A DNA stretch of 64,000 nt from Rhyacichthys aspro (Eukaryota; Chordata; Actinopteri; Gobiiformes; Rhyacichthyidae), in the NCBI GenBank assembly GCA_036850595.1, contig CM072159.1:7525016-7589015 (forward strand), given 5' to 3'. A program made the position numbers and the translations under genes. A model generated the notes under the pieces. It was not told the DNA's origin. It was given only the letters and a program-made list of their open reading frames with translations, and made no database searches. Shown in pieces: positions 47,440 through 58,416 of this stretch; positions within the stretch are counted from its first letter, which is position 1, and the number at the start of each line of letters is the position of its first letter.

Positions 47440-47960
47440 GTGAAAATCTATTTGTCCGGTTTCCTTAATGTGTCTGCAGGATTTCCACACAGCTTAACAC
47501 ATCCACGCACAACTCACCAGTCGGCCTTGTCTGTTTGCTCTCCTCGGTTCACCTCCTGTCTGCTTCCTCTGCCTTCATCTCTCATAAGAGGCAGGTTTCT
47601 GGGCCACGTTTTAGCACCTGTGGGAGAATTTTCCCTCCCTCGGTTCCCAATCCATGTGTGGGGCCATTATTCTGCTGTGACCTTTTCATCTCTGCCCTCC
47701 CACGAGACCGTCTTCCAGGCTGGAACACATTTGTGGTGGAGACACCCAACAAGCCTTATCGGCCTTTACGATCATCCACCCCGCAGTTGACTGTTTGCCC
47801 CTTGACAGATTTTATCACGCGCAGAGGCGCTACAGGATGGTCGCGGAGTGTAAGAGGCAACACATGTTCGAGCAAGAGCTGTTCTCTCCTTACACCGTTG
47901 GGTATAAAATGCAAATACATCTATGAATATGCACTCAAGTAAGCTCTGCCCTGGCCTTCA
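47440..47960. other. GC-richer open block, unidentified (candidate element or exon)
   Basis: Two overlapping plus-strand frames of 116 and 135 codons run through a high-complexity region, with phrases like CACGCGCAGAGGCGCTACAG and CGCGGAGTGTAAGAGGC. Neither translation resembles a known protein, and there is no codon-periodic look. A conserved noncoding element is the best guess; an unrecognised exon cannot be excluded. Confidence 0.28.
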
Positions 47961-48604
47961 TAGGACACCAGGCACCAGGACACACATAATTCTATACTGC
48001 ATGGCCAACCAACAGGGACCAGGTCAACATTGCCTGCATATGTGAGTGCACTGCTGATAGAAAATGCTTGTTTTTCCAGGAATCCATTTTATGCAAAACT
48101 GTTTAACATACAAGAAGGGTTGGCCTTGATCCAGACATTTAAATAATTGCCCACAGCTATGTTACGCTCAATTGTGGTCATGGACAGCTATTTTCTCTCT
48201 TTCATCGTTTTAATAGAAAAGAAAAAAATGCTCCTTGAAGCCTCGGAGAAGCTGAGTAGCATTCTGTGTGGCAATTCAGTCTGATTATAAGTTAAGAGGT
48301 GACCATTTTACCATCTCTGGTGATGCAGCAAGTCAGACACCTGTGATTTGCATTAGGTTTTCTCCATGTAGATTTATGCAAATTGGAGTGCTTCTGTCTA
48401 TGCCTCAGGAAAAAATAAATAAATAAATGTCTATCTATGGAAATGGGATGTGGCATTACTATTATAATGCAATGCAAGGTAATGCAAAATGGGATACATT
48501 GAAAAGTAAAAAAATGTGGAGAAATATATAAGCAATTTATTTATTTATTTTTCTTAATTTTACCAGGAAAATTGCAGATCTTTAATGGACGAATTGTATA
48601 TTTT
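47961..48604. other. Noncoding, nothing recognised
   Basis: AT-rich with a TTTA-rich patch at 48536-48552. Confidence 0.5.
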
Positions 48605-48745
48605 TATATACTTATTTATTTGGTTGCAGGGGAAACCTAGAAAATGTAAGATCCAAACAGAAAGGCCTTGCCCTGACCGGAGATCGAACTCACTCTCGCC
48701 ATGAGGCAAGAGGCCACACAACTCTGTCATTGTGCCCTGTCAAAC
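48605..48745 (+). repeat. Teleost interspersed repeat, 3' end fragment
   Basis: CCAAACAGAAAGGCCTTGCC, CCGGAGATCGAACTCACTC, CATGAGGCAAGAGGCCACAC and TGTGCCCTGTC follow the order of the family 3' end (AGAAAGGCC, GGGAATCGAACC, GTGAGGC, CCACCGTGC). Same family as 43986-44745 and 4866-4970. Confidence 0.65.
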
Positions 48746-49812
48746 ATTAGGACGTGGTTTGAATATGAGTTTTCTCAACACATACACACAAACAGTTGTA
48801 TCTTCATGTCCATCAAATACACTTCAACATAGAAACTTTTGCATCTATTGATATGTGTAAAAATAACTGGCAAGACTCATCACAACAACAAAAAAACATG
48901 TAACTTACCTTTGAACCACAGCCACAATCCCCAAGTCTTCAAATTGTGCATTTAAAAATAAAGAAGGTGCAATTACTATAAATAGTGTGGTGCCAATCTT
49001 ACTCACATCAAATAAATAACACATAGGTCAGATTGCTCCAACAAGGATTAGATTTTAAACATATTTAAATCAAGGTGTAACTTACATTTCCTTTACTTTA
49101 AGACATAGACCTAGCTTAAAATAATAAAAAAAATTGTACCAAATTTACAATTTAACTATGTTTTCCTGAGCTACATTTTTAGGGAGCATTGACGTTAAAA
49201 AGGCAGGTCATAAGCAGTGTGACGTTACACACCTCAAGTTTGAAGTTCTTACAGACACCATTTTTGGCCGTTATGGAGGTCGCCTTGATTTTTTGGAGCC
49301 AGAAGTCCCAAATTTGGGCATATAGGCAGGTTTAAGTACACATTTGCATGGTAACCAGTGAGCCAATCAGAAGCTCGCTTGTTGAAAGTCCAACAATAAC
49401 CCACCCTGCAAATAGTGGTTGAGTTCCAAAGTGACCTGATTTAAACTTAGCATTGCTGCTCATTTATTGTCCCTGTGTTAGCCGTGCCCTCTTTATAGTA
49501 GCTACATTTGGATTGGCTGATAAAAGCTTACTAGTTTTGCAGACACTATATATTCTGAACAGTACTTTAACACATGCAGAAATGTACTTATCTACAAACT
49601 GGAGCTCCGTTTCTTCAGGGCAGAAAGATGAAAAAGTCATATCAGCTGAATTAAACCAAACACAGCTAGCTATCAGCAAACGTCATCTTCCATTCATATG
49701 GGTATAATAAGAGTGTGTTAAAACAAGACAACAACAAAGACAGCAAAGTTAGAATGATGACTGTGACTAAAATAGTTACTTTGTAATTGGCACCGATTTT
49801 TGAATGGAAAAT
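48746..49812. other. Noncoding, nothing recognised
   Basis: No family or exon signature. An 84-codon chance frame lies at 49453-49707. Confidence 0.5.
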
Positions 49813-49832
49813 CCCTAACCCTAACCCTAACC
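49813..49832. repeat. Short interstitial telomeric tract (CCCTAA)3
   Basis: Three exact CCCTAA units plus CC. The flanks are ordinary AT-rich DNA. Confidence 0.9.
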
Positions 49833-50579
49833 ACTGACAGAAGGTCGTCAATAGATTTGCTAGATGCTGGATGATTGAAACTTTTGTCAGTCTGGTGTGA
49901 ACACAACTCTATTTGTTTGTCAAACAATTATGCAATGCTCATATTACATACACCATTAATCCTAATATGTTAGTTAACAAAGAAAGAAAAATAAACATTG
50001 TAAACAGCACATTGTAGCTAGTAGCAAGTTTGGTTTTACTTTAAAACCACAAGTGAAATGGCAACATCAACTCACAGTTTTTTTTGTTTTTTTTGCTTCT
50101 CCTCTTTATTAAAATAACTCATTTATTTTAAAATTGCTTCTGTTACATACCCACACTCATTAAACTGGGCTAATTTTGCTAAACTCGGCTTTTGTCATTT
50201 TAAACTGAGATTACTGACTAGGTTTACCACCAATCTAAATTAATCTAATCCAGCTTTATTGTTTTGCCTGTTGTTCAAGGTTTTTATCCAAATTTCAGTT
50301 GATGTTACTAAGGCCAGGTTAAATTGTTGGAGAATAAATGTCATTTTAATGTAATATAGGCCTCCTTATTTTTGAATTCCAATATTTCTTACAGTGTCGT
50401 GAAGAGATTAAACCAGTACAACCAAATAGACTCTACTAAACTGACTCAGAAACTGAATCCCCAGATATAATTTAAGATGAATCAGGGAAGAAAAAAGTTG
50501 ATGCTGTAGACATTTTTGATAAATACTATGTGCCAACTTTTCAATTAATGCATTAGTGAGTACAACCAATCCCTCTTGT
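49833..50579. other. Noncoding, nothing recognised
   Basis: AT-rich with T-runs near 50080-50096. No gene or repeat family visible. Confidence 0.5.
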
Positions 50580-50880
50580 ATCTGTTTCTCTATTGGAGAC
50601 AGATGGAGGACTTGGTATGATTTCATAAAGACAGCCTCAGACGCAAACCCGGTGAGGTCCATCCTCCGAGCTGAAAGTCCACTCCACATGCTTTATTCTC
50701 CGCAGCCCCTCCATCTTCTTTCTTGTCTATCAGTTCGTAGTGACAGGCTGATAATGTTGTACAGGCCGCTCCTCAGACCCACAGGAGAAAGCCCGCCTGA
50801 CATAGACCATCTGGCATCCCATCATTATTCAGAAGTACCCCCAGACCCTGAGGAAAGAGCCTGACATGTAACGCTGTGTG
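50580..50880. other. GC-richer unidentified block (candidate element)
   Basis: A 102-codon plus-strand frame covers it, preceded by a pyrimidine stretch and GAGACAG that could pass as a splice acceptor. The translation is not recognisable and contains no domain pattern. Phrases such as GGTGAGGTCCATCCTCCGAG suggest unique, possibly constrained sequence. Confidence 0.22.
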
Positions 50881-51979
50881 ATAAAAACCCAATGACAAAA
50901 TGCTGAGACACATACAAGAAAAATATTACCCACACAGAATAGCACATTTATCTAAAAGTCCACCTGTGGAAATATCCATGTGAAATGTATTCATTCATCT
51001 AAAAGTCCGGGACAAAAAGGTGGTGGGCAGACTGACTGAGGAAAGTGCCGCTGTAACATGCACATTATAAACTAGAATAATTTATAACACATACAAATAG
51101 GAAGAAATAAGACAAGGGTAAGAAATGGGGTTGACCAAAACAAGGGCACAGATTTAAAGTGCTTTCATGCGTGACACGTTTGGTACTAAAGCAAACTCAA
51201 GTCCGGTTCACTTGAGCAGATGATAAAGTTGTCATTCAAACTCTGGCGGGGACTGACTTCTCCAGAAAAGTTGGGTATTTGTGTGCTTCCAGGAGGACTG
51301 CAGTGTGGTCCACTAGTGGTGAGGACATCAACTGGTCTTAATTCAGACCAACGGCATCACTGTGCATTAAGCAGGCTTATTTTACAATGACAAACTGATG
51401 GCAGACATCTGAGGAAGGTGTTGTACCTCACACTTGTAGCTCTAACAGGCAAAACAGTTGTGTTCTCCTGTGGCTGTTTGCGACACTCATATTGTTTCCC
51501 TCTTCCGAGATGCATTTGGCAAATTGAAGTGATAAAAAGGTGCATTTAAAGTTGCTAGTGTTACTTGTCAGGCCATTAAATTCAACGACAGGCCTGTTGT
51601 GGCTTCAGTTCAGCCTGTTCAGAAAGTTTCTCTGTTAAAAAAGTAAAGATGAGCTGCTACAGTGACGACAGATTCAGTCCAGAGATAACAGACGCTTTTC
51701 TGTGTGTGCACAAATTCTAGCTTGAAACATTGACAACACAGACCCGTGAAGTTGCATGTTTGTGATCCACATGATGATCGGTCTATGTTAAGGTCACAGT
51801 ATCGTCTAAGACACAAACTGTTAATCAAGAGCCTTTTCGAAACAACTCACAACCCACTTCCACTCCAGCGCGTAGTCCCCTCGCTTTGTAGAGACACTTG
51901 CAGCTGAATTGAATGCCCTTGAAGACAGTGTAGGGTCTAAAAAGCATGTCAAATTTTTGTATGGAGATTTTTCCATGTT
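50881..51979. other. Noncoding; possible MITE scrap at 51160-51350
   Basis: TAAAGTGCTTTCATGCGTGA followed by TGGTACTAAAGC and AGTCCGGTTCACTTGAG resembles a fish MITE family whose ends contain GTGCTTTCAC and GGTTCGGTTC words. Boundaries are not clear. The rest shows nothing recognisable. Confidence 0.35.
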
Positions 51980-53430
51980 GAGCAGAAGCTGACATTGCCA
52001 TTAGGAAGTGTCTGACCAGATGCAATTGGTAATGCTGTACGTGCAGTCAGTGCAGCTTCGCTCACAATCTAATGAGACTTTGGGCAAGGGAACAAAAAAG
52101 AACATTTAGCCATTGCCCACACAGGAAGTGCCAGTTTCAGATTTAGTTGACAGAGGCAACACAACTTATAACACAAGATAACGGCTTGGATAAATAAATC
52201 AAATGCCCGTGTCCCGAGTATTTTGACAGGTGTCTTTTTGTCACTGCCCAACATAGACACACAACCCTCTCTGATAAAAGGGAGATAGGAATCTAAAGCC
52301 CCAGAAAGAACTTCTTTTATTTGCTGTTTAACACCATTACGCACAGGCACAGCCAAACCTGTGGCCGTTAGGTTAGTCATTGGCTTAGATTTTAGCAAGT
52401 GACAATCAGCTTTCCAGTGCCCTCGCTTTTGACAATAATTACAAACTTTGTTACTACTGTCCCGCGTGTTGGAAGGTTTAGTGTGAGGTTTACTGACTCC
52501 TGCGCTAAGCCGACTGCCCACTGTCTCTACTGGAACCAACATGATGAATAAAATCTCTGTGGGTTAGCACGTACTCATCCACCTACACTGCAGCAACAGA
52601 CACATCTGTAGCTTTCTGTTCGTTGGTGTAGGTAGCCATTTTGTTAGGCAGACAATTTCCTCCATTAATACTAAATCATGAAGCTCACGCAAGGTTTTTA
52701 CACAGAGCACAGTAGCTTTGGTCCTCTGCTTTTTTATTGCAATGAAATTTTATAGCAACGAAATTTCTGTATGCTGCTGAGCTCAGAAGACCGTAGGACT
52801 GCACTGTTCATCTGGTCGTAATTTAAGCTAGCATCAGGTGAAAGAGAGGCTTCTTGGGCCTTGCCTGTAAACACACATTGCACACAAAAGCAGAGGCCAA
52901 ACATCCCTCGACCACTTTAATGTAGTTGCCACCCTTTCAAACAATACAAAATAGGTATCCACATTTTTCTTGTTGAATGGTGGAATTCAACGAATGCACT
53001 ATGAACACATCAAAATCTGTGTCCACACCAGCAGAACTGCTACTTGATTGTGCAGCTCTAAATACCCACTCACACTTTGCAGCCTCCTCTATCTGAGATT
53101 TAGCTTGCTCAAACTCATGCTAGAGCTCTTTCTCCTCTGGCTCCAAGCACCGCAGCTCCACTTGTAGCTCCAATTTTGTAGGTCAGGGTCTGGATGTTCT
53201 GCCGCACATAGAGAGACAGAGCTACAATTATTCAATACTCAGCCAAAGCAGCGTGAATTTGATATTTAACATCCTGTTTCTCATCTTGTTTTGAGACTGG
53301 GACATTAAAATGAGCAGAAATAGAAAAGAGAATGGCTTTAATGCATTGTTCAATTTTATTAAGTCATGGTTGTGCCAGAAAATCCTCCAAATCAAGCCAC
53401 AACAAAAGCTCAATTGCAAATAGAAAATAC
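51980..53430 (-). pseudogene. Ty3/gypsy-type gag and protease, degenerate
   Basis: Minus-strand reading from about 53430: an N-terminal helical segment (IEQCIKAILFSISAHFNVPV, QDEKQDVKYQIHAALAEY), then a capsid-like region in shifting frames (FEKGVDTYF-type piece near 52960, KEALKWSRDVWP-like piece near 52920, SLSPDASLNYDQMNSAVL, then TLRELHDLVLMEEIVCL, DEYVLTHRDFIHHVG), all typical of teleost gypsy gag. A CCHC zinc knuckle C-X2-C-X4-H-X4-C (CNYCQKRGHWKADC) lies at 52443-52402. A protease-like piece follows (SYLPFIREGCVSMLGSD, PVKILGTRAFDLFI) in which the aspartic active-site motif is altered. Multiple stops and frameshifts. Reverse transcriptase, RNase H, integrase and the 3' LTR are not present. 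Confidence 0.82.
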
Positions 53431-54031
53431 ACTGTGAAATTAAGTGGTGACTCAAACTAGTGCACAACCAAGCAGAGCAGACCAATGCGCCCCTCCATCT
53501 GCGGCCTGTCTAACCAAAACTTACCTGGCTAACTTCACCCTAGTCTTTACGTGGCTCTGCTGCGGGTTGTTATGCACAGAAAAGCAGTGGATTCGAGAGG
53601 CAATTTGTAATGGACAACCCTCCAAGGTCCCATGGGTGTGCTCCCAAGATCACTGTGAAAAACAGTGAACCATGACACTATCAAAAAAAAAGCAGCCCAA
53701 AGGGACAACGCTTCTTAAGCCCAACAAGGAGCCACTGGTCACTTACACAAACAATGCAGTTCACGAGACAAAAACATGCCCCTAACCTGTTTTTCCTTCA
53801 CAAAAGGCATCCAAAACCGCCACACAGAAAGGTAAAGGTACGCCAAAGGTATGACTAAGCCATGTTCACCATCACGCTCATTCCCGCTCAAAGCACGCCC
53901 CAGAGTTACGCTTGGGATTCCCTGTTACACAGCGTCATTCAAAAAACAAGGAGAACAATGAGAATAATTCCCAAAAATCCTACAACGCACAATACAGAAG
54001 TTTTTGACCAATCCTGAAGCTCAAAAACTTT
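53431..54031 (-). mobile_element. Gypsy-type element leader between primer-binding site and gag
   Basis: About 600 bp on the minus strand between the primer-binding site and the start of recognisable gag. No frame with similarity. The assignment follows from position. Confidence 0.5.
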
Positions 54032-54049
54032 CTTGAGGACAAGTCCCCA
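54032..54049 (-). other. Primer-binding site, tRNA-Pro-like
   Basis: On the minus strand this reads TGGGGACTTGTCCTCAAG, close at its first 13 bases to the retroviral tRNA-Pro site TGGGGGCTCGTCCGGGAT (two transitions). It lies a few bases after the LTR end at 54053, where a primer-binding site is expected. Confidence 0.65.
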
Positions 54050-54052
54050 CTT

Positions 54053-54408
54053 TGTTACAACCCTGGCCAGAACAAAAACAAGGGGAACACGAACATATGT
54101 TTGAGTGCTCTTTTTTGAGCACTTTTTGGTAAAACAATAATATGTTGTGTTTGTGAGTCAGTATTTGGATGGTACGGGTGTAAGGGTGCGTGGGTGGATG
54201 CGTGAGGCTTTCAGTGGATGGAGGGAAGTGCAGTGTTGAGGGGCAGCGTGTGTTGAAGTGCAAGACAAAACATCAGGCGGCGTGGCTAGGCCTGGAACTC
54301 GAGGAGGGAAAGATGAGAGGGACAGTGGGGGCCAACAGCAGGCCTCTTTAAAGGCGACAGGAAACAGGGGCCCATGTGACTCCTGTCATCCTCAGCTCCC
54401 AGGCGGCA
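54053..54408 (-). mobile_element. Gypsy-type 5' LTR (putative, 356 bp)
   Basis: On the minus strand it begins TGCCGCCTGGGAGCTG and ends GGGTTGTAACA, giving TG...CA termini. It contains a TATA-like CCTTTAAAGAGG near its start and is followed by spacer AAG and the primer-binding site. The left boundary rests only on the terminal dinucleotide, and no second LTR was found in the window to confirm it. Confidence 0.55.
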
Positions 54409-55199
54409 CCTTAAAGGAAAAGGCCAACCATTAGTATATAACCAACAGCATCCGTACTTTACCTACAGTTGCTGGCTCATTGACCAGGGTTCATAGGCTG
54501 CTCACTGTTCACACCATTTTGTTTCAGATGATGGTAGACCTTTCACATGAACACATAAATAAAGGAAGTGGTAAGGAAAGACTGTAGAAAGACATGGAGA
54601 AAACCCCAGATTTATTTACAAAGTCCTTTTTTTCTTGGAAACTTGCAGAATTCTGCAAGAGTTCATCGCTTTCACACCAGACTTCTTCAATTTCCCACAT
54701 TTTCTCTATAATTCACATTAGAAAGATAATTTTAATATAAATACTGCACTGTACTTCGCTGTCAAAAAATTCAGTTGCATAGCAACAGGACTGACCTTAT
54801 GCAGCCTGCACTCTTTGATTCTTTGCTCTCACTTATATTTAACATTCACAGCTGTGTTCTCTATTTGAGCAACACAAAAATGTCCATTTGATCTCAGCCT
54901 CTGCGAGGACAAAAAGCCAGAGAAAAAGGCAGGAAAGATTTCTTCTGATGCCAGCATGTCTCCGTCACTAGACATTGTTAGGTCAGAGAAAGTATCAAAT
55001 GTGATAGAACACATGCAGCCTGTTTAAATAAAAGTTTAAATCCACTTGTCATAGTTCCTCTTACTTTTACTTGCTAACATTGCCTGTATGTTCTACTTTA
55101 ATATAAAGCAAAGTAGTATGTGTTTTAACAACAGGATAATTACTAAAATCAAAGGGAGCATCTCAGTTCAATTACCCGAGCTGCTAGAAAACAGTCTGA
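54409..55199. other. Noncoding, nothing recognised
   Basis: Unremarkable sequence upstream of the LTR. Chance frames of about 60 codons only. Confidence 0.5.
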
Positions 55200-55400
55200 A
55201 CATGAGCGAATAAGGCACAATCGATGGTCTCCTTCCTCCATCCTTTTTGTTCAGACAGGTTAATGGTGTTCAGAGGCAGACTTCAGCATTAGGACCCTCG
55301 TTAAACATTGCCCTGCTCTGATTTATCTTCACCCAGAGTGGGTTGAAGAAGCAGCGAGGAATCAAAAAGGATTCATCTCTTGGTCAATACTGGCTTGAAC
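55200..55400. other. Candidate conserved noncoding element
   Basis: Complex block with GCACAATCGATGGTCTCC, TTAATGGTGTTCAGAGGC and GATTTATCTTCACCCAGAG, denser than flanks. Texture-based inference. Confidence 0.28.
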
Positions 55401-55915
55401 TGGGGGTGATCTGAGTCAAATCATACTGTTTAAAGAACTTCCTTTGAGATGTAAGACTGAGTTTTCATAGTATGCATACTTTCATACGTACAATACATAC
55501 AATACAAACCTGTTAAAACTTTTTAGATGTGTTCCTTCATGTACAACATAGTATGGTTGGTGTTTGAACCAAGATAGAGGTAATATTGCAGCTATGACTT
55601 TGACAAGATTCAGCATTCACCCAGAATATTGCCATGTAGTGCATGGCTAAACAAAACACAAAGGACAAATAACAGTGTAGAACACCCAGATTCCATGGCA
55701 TCCAGAAATATTCTCAAATGGAAGTTTTTGTATTGTTCTGTCCCATTCAGACTAATTAAAATTTCTCTTAATAAAGCTAAAATAACAAACTGTGAAACAA
55801 TCACCTCTTTTTGCCTGTGTGTGTTTTACTGTAACCAAGAACTGAGCCGCATCAAAAACCAACTAATAAAGGCAAATTTAAAACTAATAATGATGGATCA
55901 TTTTTTAATAAAATC
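55401..55915. other. Noncoding, nothing recognised
   Basis: AT-rich. A 115-codon plus-strand frame (55629-55976) has no resemblance to a protein family. Confidence 0.5.
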
Positions 55916-56395
55916 CACTATTGTTAAGTTGTTTAGGGAATATCTTCTGACATTTTTTTTTCTTCGCTGGATGTAAAAAATTCCACTACACTGACATTTG
56001 CAGATGTAATTCTCATAACCACTGAAGAGGCATATTGCTCTCATCTAAAGTTATTTTTCTGTCCACTTCAAGCTCAATTATTTTCCTCTTCTTTTAGCTC
56101 AAGTCTAATCATTACCAAAAATCAGTATTTATCATTTGAGTGCCGCTGTCAGCCTGATTACAGTCGTTGATACACAGTGTTTATAAAACCAGGCATACAA
56201 TGTGCGACTTTCAGCTAAATTTGACACTAGTTGTAGTCATACGGCAATTTTTCAGTCAGGCTGAATTTCACGTTCATCGTGGGTCCTTGTTGTGCTGTGT
56301 ACAGGGGATTGTGGGAGGTGATTGACCCCTCTCCACATGCCCTCACCTGCAATCAGATGGTCAGATGTGTTGATTTCATATGCTTTCATCCTATA
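55916..56395 (+). repeat. Locally duplicated element, copy 1
   Basis: Homologous over its whole length to 57462-57880, in the same orientation at an offset of about 1.55 kb. Positions 55994-56046 (53 nt) are identical to 57544-57596, while flanking parts differ by substitutions and indels. A long extra stretch near 56220-56262 is absent from copy 2. Shared blocks include CACTATTGTTAAG, GCCGCTGTCAGCCTGATTAC and GTGCGACTTTCAG. No coding frame is kept in common. Confidence 0.85.
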
Positions 56396-57461
56396 AATAT
56401 TATATAATAACATTTCTGGTCTTTGTTGGTAGCAAAGTTGCTTTTTGAAATCAACTAAAGTGTTGGTCACTTGTTTCTTATGGCATAAAAGGGTTTTTTT
56501 GTTTTGATGTTTGTAATGTGTGTGTGTATGAAGTGCTTCTTGGAAGGTGCCATGTCTGATTTTTTGAGTATATATAAAATTCCGACAGTTGTAATGTTAA
56601 CAATTCTATTCACTAGACTATTTTATAAGCATTTAAGGCTACAAACAAGTTTTAACCATTGAAATTATAGCTCTCCTTTTCTCTCGTAAAAAAAGAGTGA
56701 CCTACACCAATAAATGCAGCCTTAGCTTAAGTGGAGCTCTGGAGACTAAATTGTTTGAATCTCTCCCATGCATAAGAAATCAAATAAGGAAAGTAGTAAA
56801 GTCCAAAGCTTAATTGAGCTATGAGAGTATTAGCCCAACTGGATATAACTATAGTGACTGTGTATCTTAGACTTTACAGGCTGCAGTTTGCTCTTTTCTC
56901 TGACAAAAAATCTCAAAGGAGGTCATTATAATGGAATATAGTGGTCGCTGCATTTTTTCACCATTAGTTTTGTTTTGTGCTTTTCACAGCTGTCTCTTCA
57001 AGAACACCGACACAACATCTAACAATAGCTCACAGTGAATGTCTACCCAGCCTGTGTACATATTTTCACTTTGAATTGGAGCCTTGCTGAAGGATGACAT
57101 TCAAAATCAATAAGGAGTGGTAACCTTTTGACCTTAAAGACAGGGAAATGACATGATCGCACTTGATAAAGACAGGTGCTACTGTGTCCCACTTCTCACC
57201 GGGTGTAGATGTAAGATGAAAGGAGCAGCCAAGCCGGAGATAGGGTCCAACAGGGTCTGCTTTGATCAGCCAGTGCAGACGTTTCAGTGGCAGGCCATGC
57301 AGGCGCTTCCACCACCCCTTCAACTCCTCCGAGAGCGTGGGAGGGAGAACATGTCTGAACCTTTTTGTTAAGAACGGTGGAGGTCAGAAAACGATGCCGG
57401 AGAAGTGACAGTTTCTGGGTTATTCGCAGGGTTAGTCTTGTCTGATGTCATGAAATGAATT
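56396..57461. other. Spacer between duplicated elements, nothing recognised
   Basis: Noncoding. A somewhat GC-richer patch at 57170-57370 holds overlapping chance frames on both strands. Confidence 0.5.
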
Positions 57462-57880
57462 CACTATTGTTAAGTGGTTTAGGGGATATCTTCAAAGACT
57501 TTTTTTTTTTTTTTCGTTAGGTGTCAAATATTCCACTACACTTACATTTGCAGATGTAATTCTCATAACCACTGAAGAGGCATATTGCTCTCATCTGAAG
57601 TTTATTTTTCCGTCCACTTCAAGTTCAATTATTTCCCTCTTCTTTTAGCTCAAGTCTAGTCCATTCCAAGATTCAGCTTTTATCATTTGAGAGCCGCTGT
57701 CAGCCTGATTACAGTCGCAGTTGTCTATAAAGCTGGGCATACACTGTGCGACTTTCAGTCTGATTTCAGGTTCATCTTGGGTGCTTGTTGTGCTGTGTAC
57801 AAGGGGATTCAAGAGGCACTGACATGCTCCCGACCAGCAATCAGATGGTCGGATCCTACTTATATGCTTTCACTCTAGAA
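57462..57880 (+). repeat. Locally duplicated element, copy 2
   Basis: Second copy of 55916-56395. Core 57544-57596 is identical to the first copy. Includes GGGCATACACTGTGCGACTT (first copy AGGCATACAATGTGCGACTT). Its right end coincides with the hAT-like MITE insertion at 57881. Confidence 0.85.
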
Positions 57881-58002
57881 CAGTGGTGTCAAACTCAAAT
57901 TGGTGAGGGGCCGCAATAGTTAAAATGAATCCTTTCAGGGGCCGAAGGAGATAAAATTTTGAATGTGAGATTTCATCTTAATTTGTGAACATGTTTTACT
58001 CA

Positions 58003-58231
58003 GATTTGAACAAGTTTTAGGTGGATTTGAACAGGACTTAGGCGGACTGGAACAGATGTTAGATGATTTGAAGAGCTTTTAGTTGGATTTGAACAGGTTT
58101 AAGTTGGATTTGAAAAGGATTTAGATGGATTTGAACAGGTTTTAGTTTGATTTGAACAGGATTTACATTAAATTGAACAGGTTTTAGTCCAATTTGAACA
58201 AGTTTTAGTTGGATTCAACAGGTTGTAGTAG
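58003..58231 (+). repeat. 21-bp minisatellite, 11 diverged units
   Basis: Unit close to GATTTGAACAGGTTTTAGTT plus G. Eleven consecutive units, nine exactly 21 bp and two of 20 bp, each with one to several substitutions. It lies wholly inside the MITE. Divergence between units suggests an old expansion. Confidence 0.92.
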
Positions 58232-58268
58232 GTAGTGGGAGGTTAATCTTTGTAGCAGAAATCAAAAC

Positions 58269-58309
58269 CATCTAAAACCTGTTCAAATCCACCTCAAACC
58301 TGTTCAGAC
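58269..58309 (-). repeat. Two inverted units of the same minisatellite
   Basis: Reverse complements of two successive units (CATCTAAAACCTGTTCAAAT and CACCTCAAACCTGTTCAGAC), about 38 bp after the direct array. The direct array and these units can pair as a fold-back. Confidence 0.88.
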
Positions 58310-58416
58310 CTAGTGCCAAAAATGTAAAATACTAAATGTTTTTAAGGGCCACATAAAACATTGCAAAGGGCCGCATTTGGCCCCCGGGCCTTGAGTTTGA
58401 CATGTGTGTTCTAGAA

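Larger units (their letters stand above)
57881..58408. mobile_element. hAT (Charlie-like) MITE with internal minisatellite
   Basis: Left terminus CAGTGGTGTCAAACTCAA and right terminus, in reverse complement, CACACATGTCAAACTCAA. Subterminal GAGGGGCCGCAATAG and AAGGGCCGCATTTGGCCCC match the GGGCCGC words usual for this hAT class. Target duplications CTCTAGAA (57873-57880) and TTCTAGAA (58409-58416) differ by one transition. The interior is not transposase sequence but a 21-bp tandem array (58003-58231) plus two inverted units (58269-58309). Confidence 0.88.

Noticed and set aside
58003..58231. Regular short direct repeats that could suggest a CRISPR array
   Set aside because: Units are head to tail with no unique spacers, and the array sits inside a eukaryotic hAT-like MITE.
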